From the NCBI GenBank assembly GCA_023548195.1, contig JAJHZJ010000419.1, positions 2,292,773 through 2,356,772 on the forward strand: 64,000 nt of DNA, given 5' to 3'. Under the pieces are notes generated by a model. The model was not told the origin of the DNA and ran no database searches. It was given only the letters and a program-made list of their open reading frames with translations. Within the stretch, counting starts at the first letter, position 1; every line of letters starts with the position of its first letter. Shown here in pieces: positions 33,850 to 46,139 of the stretch. A program made the position numbers and the translations under genes. Origin of the DNA: Bettongia penicillata ogilbyi. Lineage: Eukaryota > Chordata > Mammalia > Diprotodontia > Potoroidae.

Positions 33850-34020
33850 TTTTCCACAAAATGTTAGAGAAAGAGGAGACCTTAACAATTATCTAATTCA
33901 GTTTTACAGATAAGGAAAATGGGGTCTTGAAAAGACAAATAACTTGACTAAGTAAGGTAAAAAATCTTTAGTACTTGTGTGACAAAGCTGACATTCAAGC
34001 CCATGTGTCCTGTCTCCTCC
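33850..34020 (-). repeat. MIR-type fragment
   Basis: 'gttttacagataaggaaaat', 'gacaaagctgacattcaagc' and 'catgtgtcctgtc' fit antisense CORE-SINE order. Confidence 0.6.
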
Positions 34021-34309
34021 TGCTTTTCTACATGATAGATGGTGATCAGATCTTTCAGAAGTTGAATGAATTTTGGGGAAAAAATGCATAGGTTTCAAAG
34101 AGAATAGGGAAGGAATATGCTCCTATAAAACCCTGTTGAATGTATTGGGCAAGACTTACTTAGAATCATGAACTTCTAAAATGTAGTTTGCACTTAGTAT
34201 CCAAAGAGAGACAACCTGACTCAAAGAGTAATGATTAACACATTGCTATCAACTGGGGATGGGGGGAGGGGGTGGAGGGTAGTTGAAAGCTCTAGGGGTC
34301 TGTTCTTGG

Positions 34310-34505
34310 CCATATTAGATCCACAATTTAGGTCCAGAAGAGGTCTTGGAGGACGTCTAGTCAAACTCAGTTACTTTACTGATGTGGAAACTGAGTCGTG
34401 GAAAGATTGAATGATTTTCTCAGTGTCACACAATTATGTGAACCCAGAATGTGAACCCATGTGTTCTTGACAGTAAGGTCAGAACTCTATCCACTCTGCC
34501 ACATT
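34310..34505 (-). repeat. MIR-type fragment
   Basis: 'gatgtggaaactgagtcgtg', 'ctcagtgtcacacaat' and 'agaactctatccactctgcc' are antisense MIR landmarks. Confidence 0.75.
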
Positions 34506-34509
34506 TGCT

Positions 34510-35280
34510 TTATTAATGCTTCACAGAAGTTTCTTTGTCCAGGGGTTACTGATATTCACTTCGTTAAATATGGGCACAGAAACTAGACGCTCACTTTGAA
34601 CATTAACCTTGTTAAGAGTATGGCTATTTCTCAGGAAGTTGAAACAACTTCAGCATAGTTGAAGGCATAGCAGAGAAGTCACAGAGTGCAATGTTTGAAA
34701 TGAATTCTCTCCAAAGAAGTGGATGAAATGAATATCCCCTATCCTTTACAGCCATTTTTCCTGCCTGAGCATTTCTTTGGAAAATGATCATAGTCTTGTT
34801 TCCCAGTTTACCTTTCACTTTCCTTATATAGCTTTTGGGTGAAGTTCAGATAAAAATAATCAGTACAATCAGAAACAGTTGCACAGAACAAGTCAGTTTA
34901 CAAGTATTTTAAATGTTTTGTCAAGCGAAGGTTGGTTACACTTTATCTTTTTCATTAGCCACAGCCTAATGTGTTTAGGATGTGTGGCATACCAGGGACT
35001 ATATTTAATTGTTTTGGGGTTTTTTTGTTTTGGTTTGTTTTTTTTGCAATAGTCTAAAGGTTCATCTACCCAACATATAACAAGGTGGTATTCTAGCAAT
35101 TATCAGTGCTACAGTAATCAAGGTAGCCAAATTAGAGAATTCAAGTCCCAAAGTGGCCTCCATGGAAAAAATTATCAAGTTTTCATCATTAGTATTTATG
35201 ATCCAGTTTCTCATAGTTCTTTGTCAGATCTTGCTTTTGTATTTCTCCATTTTTCTGCCCTGTATAGTAGCTATTTATAA
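34510..35280. other. Unique DNA, no feature recognised
   Basis: Nothing recognised. A T-rich run lies at 35010-35046. Confidence 0.5.
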
Positions 35281-35284
35281 TTTT

Positions 35285-35460
35285 TCTTATTGTCTTGGTT
35301 TCATTTAACTGGAGTTAGATATGAGATGTGTGTTTAAATCATACCTTGATATTTACTTAGCTATATCATCATTAGCAAGGCACTTGAACTCTCAGAGCTT
35401 CAATTTAATCACCTGTAACATGGGGATGATGATATTTGTAGCATTTAGTTCAAGAGCTTG
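35285..35460 (+). repeat. MIR fragment
   Basis: 'tggtttcatttaactggagt', 'cattagcaaggcacttgaac', 'cacctgtaacatggggatga' in plus orientation. Strongly diverged. Confidence 0.55.
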
Positions 35461-35525
35461 TTGTGGGGGAAATGCTTTTAATTCTTAAAGCGTGAAGGAT
35501 AAACCCAACGTCAGAGTGAATAGCC

Positions 35526-35622
35526 TTCTCCCCCCCCCTCCTCTCCTCCTTTCTCCTTTCCTTTCCTCCCCTCTTTTCTCCTTTCCTTTCTTCCCTTCTT
35601 TTTCTCCTTTCCTTTCCTCCAT
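35526..35622 (+). repeat. 97-bp pure pyrimidine tract
   Basis: Only C and T for almost 100 bp, with mirror-like 'cctttcctttcc' blocks. Such tracts can form triplex DNA. The ORFs across it are compositional. Confidence 0.9.
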
Positions 35623-35979
35623 GGGGAAGGTACACTTCCATGGCCAAAATCTGCCTTTTCTTCCTTGGGTTTACTGGCTCCATTTCTTGCTCAAAGAACA
35701 AGCCTTAAATGCGATTCACTCTGAAGCTCACAGATTGTAGGTAGGTCCGCACACACCTAGCACAGGTGAATATAATTACTAAATAGTAATGGTTTCTCTT
35801 TTACCCAGGAACCCTGAGGGTATTCCCCTCCCAGCTTGATTTTTTTGTGTTGTTGTTGTTTTTTTTCTTTTCTTAAAAGGGGCCATCCCTTGAGTAATTA
35901 CTTAAAGAGGCCTATTCATTGAATGGGTGTATCTCACTCAAAGTGAGAGTCTGATAAGACTTTAGCCTAATGGTCAGGG

Positions 35980-36150
35980 TCTCACGTTGCACCCTGGGCC
36001 ATCTCCTGCCATCCTGATGAATATCAGGCCACTAGACCCAAAAGGCTCAGGAGGAGAAAGGGAGGCTGGTGACCTTGCACAGCCCTTCCTCACTCAGATC
36101 TTGATGTCATGGTCCTCTTTGAGAATGAAGTACAAACGCAACACTGTGAG
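35980..36150 (+). repeat. Type B SINE tail, 5'-truncated
   Basis: 'accctgggccatctcctgcc', 'atcctgatgaatatcaggcc', 'gaggctggtgaccttgcaca' and 'tgatgtcatggtcctctttg' match the tail of the full copy at 60387-60689. Confidence 0.8.
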
Positions 36151-36209
36151 TAAGAATTATCATCGTCACCATTGCTTCATTCTTCTCAACATGTACAGTG
36201 AATTTTAGA

Positions 36210-36820
36210 TAGAAACAATTGGGGACAAGTTGCCATCCTATTACTTATTCTTCTTTTCTTAATATTCTATAGACTATTGATGAATGAAGTGACTATTTTC
36301 TATAATTAGATAAATGCATTAGAATACAAGCTCTTCTATGAATACTCTAAAACATCTTTGAGAAAATTCCTGTAGTAGACAGGATGATGGGAATGATATA
36401 CATGTAACTTATCCAATTTCCTAATGATTTTCATTTTTTCCCCTGGGCTTATACATTTTAGAGACATTTTTATTACATGTAGTTTAGAGATTGGATATTT
36501 TATATGCAACTATTAAATAACATTCTCAAATTGTTTAAATCTGTATTATGACTGGGCAGTTCCGGATGACAATTTTGTCAGCGATGTTCAGATTCTAGTG
36601 CAGTTATTTTTTATTGAATTAACAAGGATATTTTGGCATTTTTATTTGTAACATGGGATTTGTCACCCATCTATTGATCAAAGAAAACAAATTTCTAGAA
36701 TATAATTGTCTTTTTCAGTAAGCTTTTTTATTAATTTTTAAAATCCATCGATGGAATGTGAAATACTTCTTACCATTTCCTTTCATAATTTGAATTGATT
36801 ATCACATCTAGTCTCCTTAA
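36210..36820. other. Unique DNA, no feature recognised
   Basis: Nothing recognised. Confidence 0.5.
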
Positions 36821-36824
36821 ATAT

Positions 36825-37072
36825 GGTTGTTTGTTGTTGCTCAGTTGTTTCAGTCATGTCCAACTCTTTACGATCCCATGTGCGGTTTTATTGGCAAAGA
36901 TACTGGAGTGGTTTGCCATTTCCTTCTCCAGATCATTTTACAGATGAGGAAACTAAGGCAAATAGGGGTAAGTGACTTGCCCAGAGTCACACAGCTAATA
37001 AGGATCTCAGTGCAAATTTGAGCTAAGATTTTCCTCCCTACAGGTCCAGCACAGTATCCACTTTACTTAAGA
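36825..37072 (-). mobile_element. tRNA-headed SINE, RTE-like tail (type A), nearly complete
   Basis: 'tttcagtcatgtccaactct', 'ggcaaagatactggagtggt', 'ttgccatttccttctccag', 'gatgaggaaactaaggcaaa', 'cccagagtcacacagctaat' and an antisense head 'acagtatccactttac'. One of the best preserved type A copies here. Confidence 0.87.
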
Positions 37073-37239
37073 ATTACCTTTTTTGCAGTTTTGGTGGCAA
37101 TGACTGGGTGTTGTATCACCATGATAAACAAATCCACCTGATGGTGATGATTTAACTTCTCTGTGTTAGAGTCTGTTTCTTATTTAATATTTATACTTAT
37201 AGTAGTCCATGAAGTAATTTATACAGAGAAGGTACTTTA

Positions 37240-38565
37240 TAGATTTTTTTTCCTAGTTACCAAACATTTATTTTCTTATCTCCTCCTCCTTCCCCTTCCC
37301 AACGAAATAAATTCCCACATTGGCCATGTCCAAAAATGTATGTTGAAATCTGCATCTTGAGTTCATCATGCATCTGTCCTAAAGTGGGTAAAATGCTCCA
37401 TTGCTGGTTATCTGGAACTGTGTGTGGTCATTGCACTGATCAGAGTAATTAAGCCTTTCGTGGTTGGTTGTCATTACAGTGTCGTTATAAATTCTGATCA
37501 TAGCTGTAGCTTCATACTACAAGTCTTCAAGGATATCTTAGTAAACTGAATGCTCATATCCTTTAACCTTTAAGGGAATGGCTTTTATTCTTATAAATTT
37601 GCTATACATACATGCATATATACATACATATGTGTATATGTATATATACACACAAACATATATGTTTGTGTGTGTGTTTTAGGAATTGAGACTTGTATGA
37701 GAGAAATTTGCTGCAAAATTTCATGTCTTTTCCCCTTAGTTAATTGCTTTTGTCTGCTTTGAATCTTCTTAATTTCATGTAATCAAGATTGTCCGTTTTA
37801 ACTACTGTGATCCTTCCCCATTGCACCCCTTATACAGAAACTCTTCCCCTTCCCATAGATCTGAAAGGTTCATTGTTTCCGTTTACATTTCTGTGGTCAT
37901 TGTGTGTATAGTTTTACTGGGTCTGCTTACATTACTTCAAATCAGGTGATATAAATCTTTATGTGATTCTTTGTATTCATCATGTTTCTTTATTAGAGCA
38001 CAGTAATATTCATAAATTGAAATTACTTACTTATTCCCCAAATAATAAGCATATTCTGTTTTCAGTTCTTTGGTACCATTTATAAATATTTTGCTATGTA
38101 TGGTGATTTTCTTTTCATTGGTGACCTTGAGGTCTGAACTTAGCAGTGAAATCCCTGGGTCAAAGGGTATGGACTAAAATTTTAGACCTTTTATTAGTGG
38201 GATTCCCAGTTGCCTTACAAAATTTGTTATTCAATCTTTTCCATTTGTGCCTGACCCTTTGTGACCCCGGTTAGGGTTTTCTTGGCAAAGATACAGAATA
38301 GTCATAGACTTATTCACAGCTCCATCAGCAATGCATCAATATGTCTGTCATTCCACACCCCTTACAACATAGACTATTCCCATCTTTTGTCCTTTTCTTG
38401 TGCCAGTTTTCTGGGCATGAGGTGAAACATTAGGATTGTTTTGATTTTAATTTGTCATACAATTAGTGATTCTTTCATATTGTTATGTGTAGTGTCCAGT
38501 TTTTTTTCTTTGAGAACCCTTTGTTCATATCCTTTGACCACTTATCAATTAAGGTACAAGATGAA
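37240..38565 (-). mobile_element. Old L1 3' region with a nested SINE tail
   Basis: Antisense L1 3'UTR and ORF2 C-terminus in two overlapping stretches (37240-37850 and 37860-38565), with 'ccctgggtcaaagggtatgg' and 'catatcctttgaccacttat'. A type A SINE tail ('gcctgaccctttgtgacccc', 'gggttttcttggcaaagata') sits at 38226-38300. A (TA/CA)n lies at 37610-37678. Confidence 0.75.
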
Positions 38566-39208
38566 ATAGAAAATTGCTTAAAATGTGAAATCCACTGAGA
38601 TAAACAACTCTTAGCTTCCACCCTACAGAGTCTTACATTTTCACTTCTTCCTACACTACAACCTTCCTTTATTCAAACACTTAAGCTGTTATAATCTCAC
38701 AGATTTTTGAAATATGTAAGAAAATACTAAGAAAAATATATGAAGCCTGCAACATGGTCAGGGCTGACAAGGAAATTGCTCTCCCCTCCTTACCCCCAAA
38801 GGTATGCCTGAAACTTGTAAAGAAAAGCATCATAGGGAAAGAAAACTCTCACCCCTTCTCCCACGCTCTCAGGCATTTGAAAAAAATAGCTCTCCCCAAA
38901 CACATCAGCTGGAAGGAACTAGAGAGTATTCACAACTGTGGATCTCATTTCTCTTTGATGCTCCCAGTTGCTCCAGCTGCTGCTGCAATGTACTTACATC
39001 ATTCCCTTGCTTCTGTTTCGACTGCTGCTACTGCCATCTTGTTCCAGAAGTCTGGTTGTAAGAGAAAAAGAAATGAAAGAAGAAAGTGAAAAATTCAGAT
39101 AATTAGCATGGTGTTATTCTACTATGTGGTTTGTGCCCCTTGACCATCTTTTTTTAAATTTAATACTAGAACCATCAGAAATCACTGAAGTGTCCCTCTT
39201 TACTACAT
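38566..39208. other. Unassigned DNA with a 111-codon open frame
   Basis: A plus-strand frame at 38754-39089 overlaps a second at 38804-39061. The product is rich in Ala, Ser and Lys with no domain I recognise. Codon 'gct/gcc/tgctgctgc' repeats around 38960 favour open frames by composition. I do not call it a gene. Confidence 0.35.
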
Positions 39209-39769
<561 letters not shown>

Positions 39770-41214
39770 TCAATGCTCAGTGGTCAAAGGCTCTCCACAG
39801 AGATGAGGAGAAGGACTAAGCCAGAGTAGGCATAGCAGCAGCAATGGTGTTCACAGCCAAAGAACTAGTAGTAGGACTTGGTGCAAACAATGTCCAAGGA
39901 ATGAAAGTTCCCATAAACCTTCACACCAGAGAACTGGCTGCTGAAGAGAGTTATTTTTGTTAAGTTTCTTAATCTTTCTGTCAGCTTTGGTTACTTGAGT
40001 CATAAGATACCTTGATATTTGTGATACATGTGAGTTTAATACAAGAAATAGCAATGGGGAAGAAAGGGATATGAAGAAGGAAAAGCTGATATTTAGATAG
40101 CATTTTAAAGTTGGCAAAAGCACTTTTCCCTTAATAGACAGCAGGGTGGAGTGACTACAGAGATGGCCTTGAACTTGGAAAAATTCCCTCTGCCACATAC
40201 TGGTTGTATAACCAGAATCGAATCACTTTACCTCAAAGCGCTCTAGGCAACTCTGAGAAAAGGGGATGAACTCATGATTACAGATAGTTTACTCATCTGG
40301 GAGTTCTCTACACCAGTGAAATCACAGCCCCAGTGTCTCTTGCCTCTAGAATGTTTTTACATAATCTTATTTGATTCTTACAACAACCCTGTGAGGTAAG
40401 TGTTTATCTAAGGCTCAGACAAGGGGTTGTTATGTGACCTGCCTCTGGTCATTCATCCAACTTCTGTGTGTCAAAGACCAGAACTGACTTCAAATCCAGG
40501 ACTATATCCACTATGCTACACTATGTAGGCCCATTTTGTACTTAATCGTGAAGTGCCTCACATAAATCAAGGAACAGTAACTTACATTTAATGAAAACAA
40601 GACCAAAGGATGGAACATGCTACATTGAAGTAGGGGATATGAAGAAATGGGAAATAAAGACCATGCTTGAAGACTTAAACTTGAGAATCAAAAGTTCAGA
40701 TAGAAGAATTTAGAAGGAGCTTAGGATGGGTTTGGTAAAGATAATGGAACATGTAGTCACAGAAAATAACAGTTTAAGTCCAGGGATTTAAGCATTAAAT
40801 AAATGGGTCCCAGTGAGTAATGAGAAAACATTTTATCATCCCAAGTGCTGTCAGAAAAGAATAAAGAAAAGAAATACAGGGAAAATATTTTTCTTATTCT
40901 TGAGAAATTTACAATCACTATGGACATTATCCTAACTCCTTTTTCCTTCTGGCTTTATTTCATTCATGATCACATTTAAGGATGTCAGTTTGTATTTCCT
41001 CTTTCAGTGTTTTTCTTGTGCAGCAGTTCAAGGGCATAACATGTTGTTTCGGTACTTTGCTAGTATTGAGTCTTCCTCCCTTTCTCAGAGTAAATGATTA
41101 TATTTTTGTCCTATTTATATGTGTCTCATTCTTTAAATTTTTAATTTTATCATGATGAACAGAAGTGAGCATTTTGAAATGAGCTATGTATATTGCTTGT
41201 TGCAGACTAGATGC
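39770..41214. other. Mostly unique DNA with two MIR-type pieces
   Basis: A plus-strand SINE-like scrap lies at about 40120-40260 ('acatactggttgtataacca'), and a clear antisense MIR at 40340-40535 ('acaacaaccctgtgaggtaa', 'ctatatccactatgctacac'). The 115-codon frame at 39851-40198 has no recognised homology. Confidence 0.45.
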
Positions 41215-41775
41215 CTAGTGAAATGCCAATTGATTGAGGTTTTGATAGGGCACTAATGATGGATCCCTTAAAGGCCCTGGACTTTTTTAAGGGACCTAGG
41301 TTCCTGGTGTTCACCTGAGGCATCATCAAATAATCCTTTTAACTGCCCTTTCATTGTGGCCCTCTTTGTCTGTACCTGACTCCCCCTCCCCTTAGACCAC
41401 CCTTAGACCACCACTTCTTAAATCTATACTTGGTCACTCCAAGATCACATCCAAATCTTCCCACAGTCATACAGTATCAAAGATTCATCTTGACTCCATT
41501 AAAGTGATCAGATACCTTAAGAATCTGGCACCACAAATGTTTAGATTCCTTAAGAATCTGGCCCACTTCCATTAGTGATACAAATGCTCAGATTCGTAAA
41601 ATCTGACCAGTAGTGCACATTCTTTAAATCTCGCCCAACCAAACCAGTGTTTTAATAAATCTTGTTTTTTATTGAAAGAAGGTTTGGGTTGAATTCATTT
41701 GAGGCAGGACCTGTGTCATTTGCCCTTGAATTTTGGGGTTTCCAACACCCCTCGTCCACAACAGTATGATATCTA
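41215..41775 (+). repeat. LTR-like sequence
   Basis: GC-richer than its flanks, with a possible U3 (two copies of 'ccttaagaatctgg' spaced about 32 bp, and a 'cccttaaa/ttaaggg' hairpin), 'aataaatcttg' as a polyadenylation signal at about 41654, and a U5-like end 'tggggtttccaacaccc'. No target duplication or paired LTR was found, so this is a tentative ERV LTR call. Confidence 0.4.
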
Positions 41776-41859
41776 CAAAGGGATAAATGCTTAACGATAT
41801 CCCTGATTTTATCATTGTAAGTACTCCTTCCTCAGGTTCAGATGACAACCTATCCATTC

Positions 41860-42604
41860 CTTCTCATGAGGGAATAACTTCTCATGAATTTCTTGCATCA
41901 TTCTCATTTTTCTTCCCAAATTGTCCTCTACTTCTCTTACTTGATTTTTAAAATCCTTTTTGAACTCTTCCATGGCCTGAAACTAATTCATATTTTTTCT
42001 TGGAGACTTTGGATGTAGGAGATTGACTTTATTGTCTTCTTCTGATTATATGTTTTGATCTTCCTTGTTACCAATGATATAAGAAAATACCTCTTCACCG
42101 AGAAAGTAAAATCTATAGTCTCTTCCTTTTTCCCCATTTGCTCATTTTCCTAGCCATTTACTGGACTTTTGAGTTCTTTGTTAAATGTAGGACTCCAGAA
42201 GCAGCCTCTGCTTCAGCTGCCCTGGTACTGGGGCTGGGGCCAGACCACACTCCCCTCTCAGCCAGGTGAGAGGCCCTTTCCACTGACCTTCAAAGATGTC
42301 TTTGGCATTTGTGTAAAGTCTGGAAACCACAGCAACCATCAGCGATTCAGTTCCCTAAGACCCTATCTTGCTCTGTCCACTCCTGGCATGACCCACACTG
42401 AACTCTGTTCTGCTCCCAGCCCAATGTGATAGACCCTTCCTTGTCAATCTTCTAGATTGTCTTAGGCTGGAAATTTGTTTCAGTCTCTCCTTTTGTAGCT
42501 TCTACTGCTCTAGAATTTGTTTAGAGTCATTTTTACAGTTTTTTTGAGGGTTTGAGGGGAGAGCTTAAGCAGGTCCCTGCTTCTAAGCTGCCATCTTGGC
42601 TCCA
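41860..42604 (-). mobile_element. L1 5' end: 5'UTR and ORF1 N-terminal stub
   Basis: On the minus strand the element begins 'ggagccaagatggcagctta' at 42604, runs through a GC-rich 5'UTR and ends within an ORF1 coiled-coil start. Antisense 'aaatcctttttgaactcttc' and 'catggcctga' at 41950-41980 match 4741-4770. It is 3'-truncated, with nothing of ORF2 beyond 41860. Confidence 0.8.
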
Positions 42605-42722
42605 GGCCTCATAAAAAGCATTTATTAAATGCTTACTTATGTGCCAAGCATTATACTAAGGTCTAAGGATACAGTTACAAAAAATGAAATATAGTCCCTG
42701 CCCTCAAGGAGCTTACATTCAC
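42605..42722 (-). repeat. MIR3/L3-type repeat tail
   Basis: 'aagcatttattaaatgctta', 'tatgtgccaagcattatact', 'gccctcaaggagcttacatt': a common antisense mammalian repeat end between two L1 pieces. Confidence 0.65.
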
Positions 42723-44667
42723 TTTTTTTCAAATTTTAATTATTTTTTTGTAGATAGTATTTTATTTTTTCCAATTATATGTAAAGATAGTTTTCAACAT
42801 TCATTTTTATAAGATTTTGTGTTCCCAATCTTTCTTACTCCATCCCTTGCTTCTCTCCCACCTCCCCCAAAGCAATTTGATATAAGTAATACATGTGCAA
42901 TCATGGCAACATTTCCACATTAGTCATGTTGTGAAAGAAGGAACAGAACAACAGAGAAAAGCCGCAAAAGCAAAAACAAAAAAACAAAAAACTGAAAATA
43001 TTGCTTGGGTCTACATTCAAGCTCCATAGTTCTTTCTTTGGATGGGAATAGCATTTTCCACAATGAGTCTTTCAGAGTTACCTTGGATAATTGTATTACT
43101 GAGAATTAAGTCAATCATAGTTGGTCATCACACAATGTACAATGTTCTCCTGGTTCTGCTTACTTCACTCAGCATCAATTCATGTAAATCCAGGTTTTTC
43201 TGAAATTCACCTGCTCATCATTTCTTAGAGTACAATAGTATTCCATTATATTCTTATGCCACAATTCATTCAGACATTCCCAAATGCTGGGCAATCCCTG
43301 ATTTTCTAACTCTTTGCCACAACAAAAAGATCTGCTATAAATATTTTTGTACATGTGGGCTTTTCCCTTTGTTTGATGTCTTTGCAATACAGGCCTAGTA
43401 GCAGTATTGCTGGATCAAACACAGTTTGATTGCCCTTTGGACAGAATTCCAAATTGCTCTTCAGATTGGTTGGATCAGTTCACAACTTGACTAACAATAT
43501 ATTAGTATTCCAGTTTTCCCATATCTTCTCTAATATTTATCATTTTTCCGTTTTGTCTTATTAGCCAGTCTGATAGGAGTGAGGTGGTACCTCAGCGTTG
43601 TTTTAATTTGCATTTCTCTAATCAATAATGATTTAGAGCATTGTTTCATATGACTATAAATAGCTTTAATGTGTTCATCTGAAAATTGCCTGTACTTTGA
43701 CCATCTATCAAATAGGGAATGATTTATATTCTTATAAATTTGATTCAGTCCTCTATATATTTGGGAATTGAGGCCTTTATCAGAAACACTGACTATAAAA
43801 ATTGCTTCCCACATTTCTGCTGCCCTTCTAGTCTTGGTTGCATTGATTTTGTTTGTGTAAAAACTTTTTTTTAGTTTAATGTAATAGAAATGATCCATTT
43901 TGCATTTCACAAAGTTCCCTATCTCTTATTTGTTCTGAAATTTTTCCATTCTCCATGGATCTGACAGGTAAATTATTCCTTGCCCTCATAATTTGCTTAT
44001 GTTATTACCCTTTTGTCTAAATTATGTACCCTTTTTGACCTTATCTTGGTCTAAGGGATGGTCTAAGAAACTATTCCTAGTTTCTGCCATACTAATTTCC
44101 AATTTTCCCAGCAGTTTTTGTCAGTGAACTCTTATCCCAGAAGCTGGAGTCTTTGGGTTTATCAAACAATATAGTCATTGACTATCCTGTGTACCTAACT
44201 TATTTCTCTGATATACCATCCTATTTCTTAGCCAGCCCCAAATAATTTTGATGATTACTGATTTATAACATAGTTTTAAATCTTATATGGCTAGGCTACC
44301 TTCCTTTACATTTTTTCCATAACTTCCCTTCATATTCTTAGCCTTTTGTTCTTTCAGAGGAATATTATCACTATTTTTCCTAGTTTCCTAGCTCTATGAA
44401 ATATTTTTTGGTAATTTGATTGGTATGACACTGAACAAGTAAATGAATTTAGGTTAGAATTGTCCTTTTTATTATATTAGCTCAACCACCCATGACAAAT
44501 GACATTTTTCTAGTTGTTTGAATCTAATTTTATTTGTGTGAAAAATGTTTTGTGATTATGTTCATATAGTTTCTGGGTTTGTCTTGGCAAGTAGACTTGC
44601 AAATATTTTATATTGTCTATAGGGTTTTTTTTTAACTGGAATTTCTCTTTCTATCTCTTGCTACTGG

Positions 44668-45215
44668 TGAGAAATTGTAATGTTGATTAGCGAGTTAAAG
44701 ATTTATCCCACCCATTGATGGGCCTTCCCATTAAAGGAAGCTGGATTAGGAGAGGCCCATACTTTTTGTTAATTCTAATGCACTGGTTCTCAAGGGCTGT
44801 GATTCCCTCTGGCTCTGAAAAGTGTATAAATATTCTGAGGTGAAGTTTTACTTTGGGGCTTACTCTTTGAAAGTGTTTGTTTGGCCAGAGAAGACTCTGG
44901 GCAACTGCTAAGGAGCCCCCTGACTTTGAAAACCCAGATGTTGGTGCTTCTTTCTCTGGTAACTATATTTATGGTCAGGTAGTTGCATCTGTTTGTTGAT
45001 CTGTGATGTATGTATTGCATATGGTCAGACAGTTGAAAGCCCTGTCTACTGATTGATCTTTGTTTCTATGCTTGTATTTTCTCTGAAGTTCAGTTTACTG
45101 ACTTTTCCCCCTGAACTAAGTGAATGATATATGTGCTTGATTAAAGTGATTGTTTACCCCTCAAAAGTTGCTTTCCTTTTAGAAAAGTAGATCTAAGAAC
45201 CTGTACCCCAGGCCC
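44668..45215. repeat. LTR-like or unknown insert replacing L1 RT sequence
   Basis: L1 homology stops after 'tctatctcttgctactgg' and resumes near 45280. The intervening block has a TATAAATA at about 44825, a 'gattaaagtg' near 45140 and no L1 similarity. Its size and composition suggest an old ERVL-type LTR, but no termini or target duplication could be fixed. Confidence 0.4.
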
Positions 45216-45684
45216 TCCTGTGTACATCAGATTCTTGCTGTTACATGAACTGGTGGCTTACATGAGTTTATTTTATATCCTTAAGGTGTGTCCAATTAAT
45301 TTTAATCTAGCTTTCCATGGCCCTTTATTACATGTAATTTTTGTTGCATCATCTGAAAAGGATGCTTTTAATATTTCTGCCATTCTGCATTTGATCGTGA
45401 GGTTTTGATGCCTTAATACATGGTCAGTTTTTTGCATAAATGACATGTACTGATGAGAAAATGGTATATTCCTTTCTGTCACTATTCTGTTTTCTCCAGA
45501 GATGTGTCATACCTAAATTTTCTAAAATTTTATTCACCTCCTTAATTTCTTTCTTGTTTATTTGGTGGCTAGATTTCTCTAGTTCTGAGAGGGACAGTTG
45601 AGTTCCCCAGTAGTATAGTTTTGCTATTTCTTCCTGTAACATACTCAAGATCTCCTCTGAGAATTTTGATGCTATACTCTTGGT

Positions 45685-45865
45685 GTACCATCTCCAGTTG
45701 TCCTGATCGATAGCCGGTCATTGGACCTTGATGGCTGTGGAGGAGAAATTTAGGCTGGTGACTTTGCACAGCCCTTCCTCACTCAAATCAAAGTTAATTG
45801 CAAGCCATGTCATCATCTCACTGATGTCATGGTCCTTTTTGAGAACAAAGGACAAACCACACACA
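45685..45865 (+). repeat. Type B SINE tail, 5'-truncated
   Basis: 'cagttgtcctgatcgatagc', 'gatggctgtggaggagaaat', 'caagccatgtcatcatctca' match the type B tail. It interrupts the old L1. Confidence 0.78.
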
Positions 45866-46139
45866 ATATATTTAGTATTGATATTATTTCATTGTATATG
45901 GCACCTGTTTGCAAGATGTAGTTTCTTTCCTTATCTCTTTTAGTTAGGTCTATTTTTGCTTTTGGTTTATCTGAGATCAGGATTATTACCCTTGCTTTTC
46001 TTTTTTTACTTCAGCTGAAGTATAAAATATTCTGCTCCATCCTTTTCCTTTTACTATGTATGTCCAGCCTTTTACCTTTACTCTGTGTATCTCTCTGCTT
46101 CAAATGTGTTTCTTGTAAACAACATATTATAGGATTCTG

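Larger units (their letters stand above)
42723..46139 (-). mobile_element. Old L1, 3' half (ORF2 C-terminus to endonuclease)
   Basis: Starts at the A-tail side ('aaattttaattatttttttg') with 3'UTR, then the ORF2 C-terminus (43430-44665, including a readable 126-codon piece at 43530-43910). A non-L1 block follows at 44668-45215. L1 resumes at about 45280 with endonuclease-side ORF2 and runs to 46139, where a younger L1 inserted. About 1.3 kb expected between the two halves is missing. Confidence 0.8.

Noticed and set aside
38754..39089. 111-codon plus ORF as a gene
   Set aside because: Low-complexity Ala/Ser/Lys product, two frames open at once, no homology recognised.
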